Source of the DNA: Chromera velia
Lineage: Eukaryota > Sar > Chromeraceae
Assembly: GCA_018398765.1 (NCBI GenBank)
Contig: JAHBMJ010000643.1
Coordinates: 1 to 17,657, forward strand
Length of the DNA: 17,657 nt
Direction: 5' to 3'
The position numbers and the translations under genes were made by a program. Below are positions 9,015 to 17,657 of the stretch, piece by piece. The notes beneath the pieces are model-generated. The model saw nothing but the letters and a program-made list of their open reading frames with translations, made no database searches and was not told where the DNA came from. Positions within the stretch are counted from its first letter, which is position 1; each line of letters opens with the position of its first letter.

Positions 9015-12000
9015 TCACGCTGCGAGAGCCTCCGCCTCAGGTTCCGCTGAATCTTCCAGACGGAGGGCGAGGGCCTTGGCTTCGTCTGCCCAGGTCATCA
9101 GACGCTTCTCCATCACCTCCAACCTGCAATCAGAAGGAAGGGGTCACGAAACAAGGGGGGCAGAAAAATACTGAAGGAAAAAGAAGAACAAGGATTGCGA
9201 AAGAAGGCTGAAAGAATGCCTCTGAGGAAGTGCAGAAGAGACGAATAAGAAGGAAAATTTGGACGCACTCTTCCTCCGTCTGAAAAACTCAATACCGTGT
9301 TCAAGCAAACAACATTGGCGCAAAGGAAAAAAAAAAACGATGGGACACACGGAAGTTTATTCTTTAGGCCCCTTTCACACAGACATCGGTCTTCTCCCAA
9401 TCTTTTTTTCTTCTCACTCGTGTGGCCATAATTGTCTCGCCATTCTCAACCTTTTACCACGGCCGTTCGCACACGGGTTTCTTTCTCGGCTGGTTCTTGA
9501 TTCGCCTGACCTTCATACCTGATTCGCATGAATTCTACAAGTTCGTTCTGTAAATGCTGACATTGAAGGAAGAGAAGTCCACTGACCGCTGCGTATCGAG
9601 GATTCTGGGTCTGACCCAGGTGACCTGCACTTCCTGCTTGACCTCGTTGATGCGGCCCTTGAGGAGACCTGCCGACATGGCCTTCATCAGAAGGAACTCT
9701 ACCTGCATGCACGAAGGATGGAACAAAAGTGAGTGAGTGTGTGCGTGTGCGTGTGTGAGAGAGAGACAGAGAGACAGAGAGACAGAGAGACAGAGAGAGA
9801 GAGAGAGAGAGGGAGGGAGAGAGAGAGAGAGAGAGGGGGGCAGAGATACTCGACAAAGGATACAGACTTCCACATGCAAACATGGTCTGCTCAAGAGGGA
9901 ACGAGCTGAACGAGAGGAGAGACTCAGAACGAAACGAAATCTGTCTGAAGGAGGTGAAGACCGAAAAGGAGAAGCAAGAGGAGAGCGAACTTCAGGACAA
10001 GGAAGAAAAGAGAAGGGGGGGGCGTCTGTCTGTCTCTGCGCATCTACCCTCATCACTCCCTCGTTCACCCTCTCTCTCACCCGCCTGCCTGCTTAAAGCC
10101 TGACTGAGCACATTCCCGTCCCTCCCCAGTTGGAACCTCTAGAAGAGAGTGAGGTTCCTTTTCTGTCCTCCTCCCTGCATGCTACTTCGAGGAGCCCCCG
10201 AAAAGAAGCCAAAGAACCATGAGAGAATCAGCCCCGCCCCCCTTCTCTCCCAACAAACTGACCTCCTTATTGGAGACGTTGGAGCACTGGCTGATCTCCG
10301 CAAATGTCAGCTTCCTTTGAGTTTTGGGTTTTCGGAAAGCGGCCTCGATCAACGCTGCATGAGGGACTCGATCGATCGATCGATCCAACGGAATACATTT
10401 TAATAAGGTGCAAACAGATGCAAAGGGGGCAATGAACGAGTCCACCGACTAGCGAATCAAACCAATCGAAAGACAAACCAACAGACAGAAAGAATGATGA
10501 GGACTGCCACGACGAACATGGACAGGGGGAAATAATCGAAGAAAGCAGGGGAAGTTGAAACGGAAGAAAAAGAGTTGAAGGAAGGCTTGAGAGGAAAACG
10601 GAAGAGGCTAGATGCAGTGGAAACGGCCGAAGGAGAGAAGCAAAAGAAAAGAAAGATTTCCTTTTTGACCGACCCAAAAGCTTCGCTTTGTGGAGCATCT
10701 CGGTGTTGACGATATCCTTCAGCTCCTGAAGAAGAACAGGACAAAAAGGGGGGGGGGGGGNGGGGGGGGGGGGGCAAATTCACAAACAGAGGGAGAGGGG
10801 AAGGTTTGGTCGGAAAAGCAAATGAAGCGATACATGATTGAATGAATTGAATGAGTGAATGGAATGGAGTGCGTGAAAGAAAAAATGACAGAGTGAATGA
10901 GTCCATGCGCATGTAGATGGTCCACTCCCCTGTCTTGTTCTCTTCTGTGTAATGCCTCCCTTATCTCTCCGTGAGTGCAACGGTTCACTTCTTCCCCCCC
11001 CCCCTTCCTCTAAACCAAACCGACCGATTGTTTCAGTTTGGCCGATGTTTCCTGCACCGCCTTCTCGAATTCCTTCAGTTCTCCCCTGTTGAAGGCACGC
11101 AGAATCACCAGAATCCACTCCTGCTCGGATCCTTTCAGAGACTCCAACAGCGCCTGCTGAAGCTGCACGGATGCGCAGAAACGAAGAAACACACAGACAT
11201 CAATATACAAGCCCACACACAGACCCTCATAGGGTAGAAGAGAAAGAGAGAGACATACTATCAACAGAAAACTGCGGAAGGCAGAGAGAGACAGGAGCAG
11301 ACCCAAATCATGCCAAGAGCATCTAAGCACACTCAACGCATCGAGGTAGGAAAAGGCACCTTTTCTTTCTCCTCCTTGCAGACCGAGGCGAGGACTACAG
11401 AGCTTCTTATACCAGCAGCGTCTCAGACGGCAAAGAAAGCCAAAAAGGAAAACGAAGCGGCCGGGCAAACGGAACGACCGACCAGCTCGCCGAAGTTGAA
11501 GATCTCAGGTGCGGCGACGGCTGCCACCTGCGCGCTCGTTCATTCATGTCTTTGTTCATGCATTGACTCCTTCATCCATACACAAACAAATCCACTCACT
11601 GAGACACACCCACGGGCGCACCCAATCCTTCGTTCACCCACTCACTCGTCTGAAGACAGAACGACCACAACAAAACGCGTTACTTCTCTACTGCGCAACC
11701 AACCATCCGAAAGGGAGTCTCGAGAGAAGCCGAGGGGACAGAGGAAGGGACCCCACAGAACAGAAAAGGCAAGAAAGGCAATGAGGAAAAGAGAAGGCTA
11801 ACCGCGATGTTATAGGCGAGCTTGGGTCTCTCTGTCTCCGGGATCGCATCTGCAAAATCATTCAAATTAATTCAAACAATTTGCGTCGGAGGAAACACTT
11901 CTGAGGTTTGCAAGCGAAACAAACAAAGTCAGACGGCGCAACGAACTATCCGTCTCCCCTTTAAGTTCCCACCGGCCGACCGAGGGGAGAGTATGCCAAG

Positions 12001-13757
12001 AAGAGGAGCGAGTTCTTGTAGTATTCCTCCAGTTCTCCTCTTGCCTGCAATACAAAACGCAACAGAGGAATGATGAATGAGGGAGATGGAGCGAAGAGAA
12101 AAAGAAGCTGTGCAGAAGTTAACATCTGATCCCTTTTGCGGCATTCGATTCTCTTTCCTTCTCTTCCTTTCTCTCCTCTTTCCTTCTCTTCCTTTCTCTT
12201 CTCTTCTCTTTCTTTCGCGTCCCCCTTTGCTCACTGAATCCTCAAATAACGATAGAGGTTGGATGTCCCTGTACTCCCCACCCCTCGAATTGCAAAAATC
12301 CTCCAGTGAGTGTTTTTGGAAACGGGCAGGAGAAGGAGAGCGAAGAACGAAGACAATAAATAGAGGGGGGCTATTCATCAACAAAGTGAACAGCCACCAT
12401 CAGGCAAAGCTCTCAATGGGCCTCTCTCTATCTTGCCGTCACCTGTTTGTGACCGACCCCCTCGATCCGTTCCCTGCCAGGTACCTCTTTCCTTCATCCC
12501 ACCTCCTCCGTCTCAAACCCACCCACCCACCCACCTTCTTCAGCGTTGCCAGAGCGTTATGGAAAGCTGCTTTGACGTTCACGTCCAGACCCAGTTTGGC
12601 GCTCATGAGTTTCTCTGTCGATTCCAGCAGCTCCACCGCCTCGGGGAGACGACCTAACTTGATCAGAAAAAGAGCCTGCATGATCGAGAAATGGATCAAG
12701 AGACAGGGCGGAAGGAAGAGAGTATTACGCATCCAAAGTCTATCTACCGAATTGGGTTACAAACAGGGCATGCGAGAGAGGGAGGGAGAGAGGTCTGGAA
12801 ACGGAAGAGTGTGGTAGCAGGGAAAGGGTTGTATATTTTCATCCTGTCACCTGCTGATTGATAACCTCTTGTCACACAAACGGAGGAAAAAGACTTTCCC
12901 ACCCCTCCAAACCTTTCCTTCCACCGCCTGGCTGCTGACCTTCACAGCCCCCCACATCATGGTCGCCTCGTCATTCCCAGAAGGCTCCCAGGCGTCGAGA
13001 AGTCTCACGGCATCCTCAGGGGAGGCTGCACACATTCAGGAAGGAAAGAAGAACCGAACGACTGGGTCCGGAACACGCACGAATTCCGCCCATGAGGGCT
13101 GGACATTCCTCAAAGAGTGGGACGACAGATGCACTGACAGCCAGATAGAGAAGCTGAAAGAGATCTGGACAGAGCGATGGAGAAGGGAGGAGACAAAGAC
13201 AGAGAAGTGTCCACCCCCCCCGCCCCACCGACCAACCTTGGGATTCACTTGCGAGTCTGACCAGGTCCACGACCCTGACTTGGTTTAGTTTGGCCTTGAA
13301 GGACTTGACGAAATTTTCCAAAAAGAATCGGGTCTCGGGGAGTCCGTACACTTCCTGAGACTTCAAGTAGTCAAGCATCAGGTTCGTCAGCTCGTGATAC
13401 AACCTGCAGCACACACACAGGAGAGACGCACGGATGAATCCTGGAGCGCATTTGCAGCTGCAGATTTTAGGACGATGTCGAAAGGCGGTGGAAAATGTTC
13501 CCGGAGATTGCATGAATAGTTTTTGTGCAGGTGCAGAGACAGGCACATGCGGAAAATAGATAAACAGATGGGCGAGAACGGCTGGAGACGGCTACCTCCC
13601 CCTTCTCCTTCATCGCGTGCTCTGCATTTTCTTTACCCTCTTCAAAGACTCACTTTTTATCAAAAGCGTCCTGCATGGCATCGATTTTGTCTGTCATGGA
13701 GGCGTGGGCCTCTCGCTCCGCCTGGAGCTGTGCAATGGGGGACCTCTCCACTTCCAT
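9015..13757 (-). CDS. PSMD13/RPN9: 26S proteasome non-ATPase regulatory subunit 13 (Rpn9), 12 exons
   Basis: Rpn9 is a PCI-domain scaffold subunit of the 19S regulatory particle lid, which helps process ubiquitinated proteins. I joined exons 13757-13654, 13403-13249, 13025-12940, 12675-12535, 12044-11981, 11849-11803, 11527-11483, 11162-11025, 10725-10674, 10354-10263, 9702-9587 and 9123-9015. Every junction is in frame, and the 1149 bases encode 382 residues plus TGA, close to the human (376) and yeast (393) lengths. The protein aligns with PSMD13 throughout: KLYHELTNL near residue 35, FLENFVKSFKAKLN, EEYYKNSLLFLAY, the PCI segment FNFGELLQQALLESLKG, then the winged-helix part RKLTFAEISQ, VEFLLMKAMSAGLLKG and VTWVRPRILD, and a Glu/Ala-rich tail replacing the animal C-terminus. 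The start ATG has A at -3 and G at +4. Introns are 131-560 bp. Acceptors nearly all end GCAG; seven donors begin GTC. Boundaries are inferred without transcripts. Confidence 0.94.
9729..9840. repeat. GT then GA/GACA microsatellite in intron 10
   Basis: A GTGTGCGTG stretch is followed by GACAGAGA repeats, GA repeats and a short G run. It lies wholly inside the intron between proteasome-gene exons 10354-10263 and 9702-9587. In the gene's sense it is a long pyrimidine/CA tract. Open frames across it on either strand are low-complexity. Confidence 0.9.
10748..10774. repeat. Guanine run with one unresolved base
   Basis: This is a run of G interrupted only by an N at 10761, located in the intron between proteasome-gene exons 11162-11025 and 10725-10674. 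The true length is unknown, and the N marks an assembly uncertainty. Confidence 0.9.
12130..12215. repeat. CT-rich low-complexity tract in intron 4
   Basis: TTCTCTTTCC-type repeats lie inside the fourth intron of the proteasome gene. On the gene's own strand the tract is purine-rich. The long plus-strand frame covering it (12077-12817) is antisense to exon 4 and not credible as a gene. Confidence 0.75.
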
Positions 13758-14472
13758 TGTTGTCCTTTCCAGAGGAGGCGGGCGGCTGCTGTCTGTAGTA
13801 CTGAAGAAAAAGGACAACAAGGATGGGGGACACTGGAAGACCCCAAAGTGTGGCTCAGATAGAAAAATCAGATTCGCTTAGGACAGCTGGCCCCGCGGGA
13901 TTTTGCTTGTGTTTATGTGCTCCAACCAAAGCCAGGAGGTTCTGACTTGAACATGCAGCTTTGAAATGCTTTGAATCCCACAGATCATGCACAGAAAAAC
14001 GCTGAGATGTCTTGAGGATCGATCGACAGCATTCCTCAGCAGCCCGCGCGCGGCGGCGATCGAGTCGCCGGCCGGCCGGGGTCGCGGTTCGATCGGGCGT
14101 GGCCGCGGCCGGGCCGAGATTGCATGGGGCGGGCCGCCGCCCGGCCGCATGCGCTTAGGCGGCCGGGGGTCCGACCACCCACGCGCGGCACATGCATCCC
14201 GCACGGCACAATTAAGGTCTTTTTCGCGAAAGACCGTCGATTAACCTGAGTCTTTCTTATTTGGGCATCTCCCCATGTCTCCCCAAACAGAGCTTGCAAT
14301 GAGCTTGCATGGTCAAAGCCGTCCTCCGTCGATCAGATCGAATGACTCCGAGTGCTCCACATTGTGAGATTGACCAGTGAACTTTGACAGCTTTGGTATA
14401 TCTGGACAAACAGCTCAACCGTCCCTTCGCGTATTTGTTTTGAAGACCAAAAGATTCGATCAATCTTTCATC
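13758..14472. promoter_or_regulatory. Divergent intergenic region with GC-rich core
   Basis: This separates the start codons of the two head-to-head genes. About 14040-14190 is extremely GC- and CpG-rich, with repeated GGCCGG, CGGCCGC and GCCGCC motifs, unlike the flanks. It may be a shared bidirectional promoter, which is inferred from position only. No clear TATA box was seen on either side. A pyrimidine stretch ending in AG lies about 50 bases before the proteasome gene's ATG and could be the acceptor of an intron in its untranslated leader. Confidence 0.45.
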
Positions 14473-15558
14473 ATGTGTTTCTCAAAAGGCTCTTCAGCCT
14501 CAGGCGACTTTCCGATCATTGACTTCTCCCAAGACGATGCAGTTGTGGCAAGGGAGGTGACTTCCGCTTGCCAAACGCACGGCTTCTTTATCATCGTGAA
14601 TCATGGTATGCCGTCTTCTGTGACGAGTGCCCTCTTTCAGGAGTCCTCCAAGTTCTTCGCCCTTGAGCCGTCTCTGAAAGAAGCCATCTCCATGCAAAGG
14701 AACCCCAAAGGCAACCGTGGATACATCCCACCGAATCAGGAGGGACTGAACAACACTTCCAAATCTGCAGATACAAAGGAGTGTCTGAATATCGGTGTGG
14801 AGATTCCACAAGAGTCCGAGCTCGCCAAGCAACACCCCCTGTGTGCCCCCAACCTTTGGCCTGATGAGGCAACACTCCCTGACTTCCGAGAAGCCACCCA
14901 GAGTTATTTCAACCAGGTCCTTCGGATCTCCAGTCGTCTTCTCCGCTTCTTCTGTATCGCTGTCGGTGCCGAGGAGACAGAGGCAGACAGATTTTTCGAT
15001 CCTGTGCCCTCTGCTTTCCTCCGTCTCCTGCGCTACGTCCCTCCCCAAGATCCCCCAGACAGTGCTGACCATGTGGACATCCCCGCCTGTGGTGCGCACA
15101 CAGACTTTGGGATGTTCACCCTTCTGTGTGCGGACTCTGAGGGACTCCAGATTCTCCGGCAAGGCAGGGGACTTGAGAGGGCAGCGTGGGAGGGGGGGGA
15201 GGGGGACTGGGAGAATGTCCCCATGGTGCCTGGTGGTCTGGTTGTGAATGTGGGGGATTTGCTGCAACGGTGGTCAAATGACCGGATCCTCAGCACACCT
15301 CACAGAGTGATGCAGAAGACTGGGGGGACGCAGGCACGACACTCAGCCGCTCTATTCGTGAGCCCCTGGCCAGAGACGGAAATTTGCCCGGTGGTTTTGG
15401 GGGGTGAGGAGAAGGGGGGGCAGAGTGTGGAGAAGGTGGGTGCGAAGTATTCGCCCATCACTGCTGGAGAGTATTTGGCTGAGAGGTTCCGCGCCTGTCG
15501 GAAACAGGTGTTCAAGGCAAGAATGGGGGAAGGGAAACAGGAGGAAGTTGTGAACTGA
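14473..15558 (+). CDS. 2-oxoglutarate/Fe(II)-dependent dioxygenase, isopenicillin-N-synthase-like
   Basis: A single uninterrupted frame of 361 residues starts at the first in-frame ATG; upstream in-frame sequence has no ATG. The N-terminal DIOX_N domain begins at FPIIDFS (about residue 13) and includes HGFFIIVNHGMP. The C-terminal 2OG-Fe(II) domain carries HTD (His209 and Asp211) and His277 in STPHRVM as the iron-binding triad, and Arg289-His-Ser291 as the 2-oxoglutarate-binding RxS. All core residues are present, so the enzyme is probably active. Such enzymes are usually cytosolic and hydroxylate or oxidatively cyclise small molecules. Family members are found in bacteria, fungi, algae and plants, and the substrate cannot be told from sequence. 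It lies head to head with the proteasome gene. It has no introns although its neighbour has eleven, which could mean bacterial transfer, retroposition or simple intron loss. The stop is TGA. Confidence 0.92.
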   Translation: MCFSKGSSASGDFPIIDFSQDDAVVAREVTSACQTHGFFIIVNHGMPSSVTSALFQESSKFFALEPSLKEAISMQRNPKGNRGYIPPNQEGLNNTSKSADTKECLNIGVEIPQESELAKQHPLCAPNLWPDEATLPDFREATQSYFNQVLRISSRLLRFFCIAVGAEETEADRFFDPVPSAFLRLLRYVPPQDPPDSADHVDIPACGAHTDFGMFTLLCADSEGLQILRQGRGLERAAWEGGEGDWENVPMVPGGLVVNVGDLLQRWSNDRILSTPHRVMQKTGGTQARHSAALFVSPWPETEICPVVLGGEEKGGQSVEKVGAKYSPITAGEYLAERFRACRKQVFKARMGEGKQEEVVN

Positions 15559-16888
15559 CGGGAGTGTGTTCTATCTCTTAGAAGAGAAGGAATATGGACC
15601 AGAGAAAGGAGGAAGGCAAAGGAGAGGGCTGTGGAGTAATGCTTTCAGATTGGTGGGAGGTGAATTCTAGTGAGTCGGTGTGTGACTGAAAGGCTGCCTG
15701 ACTGTTTGGTTGCCCTGATGCTTCGTGTTTGGTTTGCGTTGAGTCTTCTTCGGATTGTTGTTCCTTTGTTTGATTGATTGTTGTTCTGATTCAGAAATTC
15801 TTGGTTGAGACTGATCAGATTTTACATCTCAAACCAGCTGCATGCGTACCTGTATGCGTGCTTGCTGTTGGATGCTGCTGAGTGGCCGTTCCGGAAAAGT
15901 GGAAAACGGATGTGTACCAGGAAGGAGAGGAGAGGGAAGAGGAGAAAAGAGAAGGACAAACAGCTGACAGGAAAAACCAGTCAAGCAAAAATGCACAACA
16001 GAAGGGAGAATCTCTGGATAGACAAATGGTCGTCCGAGGGATCGAGCCCTTCGTCCTTCCTTTTCTCTTTCGGATGTTTCGATTCAACAGAGACAGGTGG
16101 AGATTTTGAGAATCAATTGATAAATGACTGAAGGAAATGTTGTTGTGAAAGTGCTCGTGTGCGATTGCACCGAAGGAGGGAGGGGACTTCGCCTTTGAGA
16201 ACCTGAAGAAAGTGAGTGTATATGAGGCGTCATGCTCAGTGCTTTGACAGAAGCAGACAGACCAATTTGAGTACCCAGTCAGTGCTTTTGTGTGGAGTAA
16301 AATGAAACCCGTTTGCATGCGAGCGCTTTGTTCGATCGACTTGAAGGTGTGTACCGGCACAGGAGCGTCGCTGTCCCATCTGTCAGTGTCTTCCACCGGT
16401 TTCTTTTGTTTCGGTGCAAATTGGTGGGTCTGTCGGTGTGCATGTCGAGAGTGGGAATTTAACGCCATGCAGACTTGATGCCAAGTTGATGGCGCAAAGA
16501 ATACTAGAAACAATAGCGCAAAGTTAAGCCGCAAACAGTTTCTGTTCGTAGTAAGGATAACTAATTGAACGTTTGTGCCCTGCACGTTTAAAAAAGCTCT
16601 GCATGGTATTATAAAACGTCATTCAAGTGAGTTAAAAGTCTATAAACCATCTAATTCCTTGAAGTTTAAAGTGTTTTACTCAGTTTACCTCGCAGTTTAA
16701 TTACGCAGGAAGGATCGACATGCAAGTTGATGTGATCTAGGATGTGATACAAAAAAAATGTCTAAAATACTTTTTTTTTTTTTTTAATGAGCTTATGATA
16801 TTAACTTCACAATACAATTTCTAAAAAAAATAAAACAATTATACGAGTTATACCCTCCATACATTATAGGGGTGTAAAATCTCTTTTG
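15559..16888. other. Downstream non-coding region
   Basis: This follows the dioxygenase and holds no gene I recognise. The first about 900 bases are of mixed composition. A 256-codon minus-strand frame at 15815-16585 shows no domain and has a Ser/His/Thr-rich composition typical of chance frames. From about 16540 the sequence becomes AT-rich, with T and A homopolymers. Confidence 0.5.
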
Positions 16889-16961
16889 GACGGGGGGGGG
16901 GGACCCCGTCGGCAGGGCAGGTAGGAGCCTGCCCGACGGGGGGGCCCCGTCCTTCGGACGG
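16889..16961. repeat. Guanine-rich cluster of competing hairpins
   Basis: GACGGGG (16889-16895 and 16935-16941) alternates with its complement CCCCGTC (16904-16910 and 16945-16951). Between them GGGCAGG and CCTGCCC (16915-16921 and 16928-16934) form a perfect 7-bp stem with a 6-base loop. CCGTC and GACGG (16947-16951 and 16957-16961) form another stem with a 5-base loop. The cluster sits abruptly in AT-rich DNA. Confidence 0.8.
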
Positions 16962-16978
16962 AGCCGCAGAGCGCAAAC

Positions 16979-16995
16979 GGGGGGNGGGGGGGGGG
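16979..16995. repeat. Guanine run with one unresolved base
   Basis: This is a G run containing an N at 16985, next to the hairpin cluster. Its length and continuity are uncertain. Confidence 0.9.
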
Positions 16996-17657
16996 CGCGC
17001 GGAGTTTATGCGCGTGATCAAAATTAATTTTTCGAGTCTGTCACTGAATGATTCACCTGCCCCACCATGTTCCGCCTTCTGTGAACAGTCGCTTTCTTGT
17101 ATGGTTGTTCTGTTTTCTCTTGTTTTACACTGCTGCTGACTGTGATGCCCTCACACCGCTTACTACTGCTGATTCTGCTGCTCGAGCCTGGACCCCATTG
17201 AGATCTGACTGGCTCACCAAGAATTTTGACTGCCTTTCTGCAGGCATACAACGACTGCCCTGATACATAAGGGCACATCGATCACCTAATGTCTATATCA
17301 CAAGTGTTTCTGCCTCTGCCATTCTTTATTTAATGACAAATTAGAAAAAATTAGAAGCTGATTAATGATACCTCATGATGGAGTTGAATTCAATTGATGC
17401 TGAAGTTAATTTTATTCAAGTTACAAAATGTTACAAGAAGATTTTAGCTAGAATTTCAGAAGTTTAAGTATGTTTTGAATTAGAGTTAAGAATAGTTTAG
17501 GCTTTATGAAGGTCATCATCTAGGTTGTCTTCATGAGTTAGCACTTTTTCTCACCTAGAAAGAGCTCTCTAAATGGGGGGGTCCCCGTTCACAGGGGTCT
17601 GATCTCCCTAAAGCTTGGATTTGGAGTCCTCAGAGCTCGAACGCACCCCCCCCCCCC
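16996..17657. other. AT-rich terminal region ending in a cytosine run
   Basis: No gene is recognised. The two overlapping opposite-strand frames near 17024-17278 are short and domain-free. About 17290-17570 is AT-rich. The window ends in a cytosine run, mirroring its start, which suggests a contig boundary. Confidence 0.5.

Noticed and set aside
9446-10080. Minus-strand frames extending beyond the exon at 9587-9702
   Set aside because: They read through a microsatellite and across the intron. Only the 116-base exon matches Rpn9.
12077-12817. 246-codon plus-strand open frame
   Set aside because: It crosses a CT-rich intron tract and runs antisense to exon 4 of the proteasome gene, whose coding identity is clear.
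9015-13757. Introns as recently inserted copies of one introner element
   Set aside because: Although many donors share GTCGGT or GTCAGT, the intron sequences diverge immediately after and have different lengths and content.
14500-15267. 255-codon minus-strand open frame
   Set aside because: It is antisense to the dioxygenase, which carries all conserved catalytic residues on the plus strand.
15815-16585. 256-codon minus-strand open frame downstream of the dioxygenase
   Set aside because: It has no recognisable domain, a chance-like Ser/His/Thr-rich composition, and no splice or homology support. Kept only as an unlikely ORFan.

Overview
The window looks like nuclear DNA of an intron-rich protist, with GC-mixed sequence and AT-rich islands. 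A chromerid or related alveolate alga, such as a Chromera-type organism, would fit, but that assignment is inference and rests on overall style rather than a marker gene. It reads as a whole draft-assembly contig: both ends are cytosine runs, and two unresolved N bases lie inside guanine runs.

Layout. (1) 1-890 is non-coding, with microsatellites followed by an AT-rich stretch. (2) 891-7042 is a structurally complete but decayed Ty1/copia LTR retrotransposon on the minus strand. It has two LTRs, a 5-bp target duplication (GATTG), an initiator-Met-tRNA-type primer site, a polypurine tract, and gag, protease, integrase, reverse transcriptase and RNase H remnants. Almost all remnants share one reading frame, broken by nine premature stops and one frame excursion. 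(3) 7048-9014 has no recognised gene but holds a perfect 11-bp hairpin, a possible 49-codon small ORF and a cluster of degenerate GGGACCGGT-type repeats. (4) 9015-13757, minus strand, is a 12-exon gene for the 26S proteasome lid subunit Rpn9/PSMD13. I assembled it exon by exon; every junction keeps frame and gives 382 residues. (5) 13758-14472 is a divergent intergenic region with a very GC-rich core. (6) 14473-15558, plus strand, is an intronless 2-oxoglutarate/Fe(II) dioxygenase of the isopenicillin-N-synthase-like family. (7) 15559-17657 holds no gene I recognise. It contains AT-rich islands and a guanine-rich cluster of competing hairpins.

The two intact genes are head to head, with about 715 bp between start codons, and may share a promoter region. 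Nothing suggests they work in one pathway: one serves protein degradation, the other is an oxidative enzyme of unknown substrate. The retroelement is an old, immobile passenger.

The most unusual signal is in the proteasome gene's splicing. Seven of eleven inferred introns start with GTC (mostly GTCGGT or GTCAGT) instead of the usual GTR, while ten of eleven acceptors end in GCAG. I found no convincing new multi-gene system.
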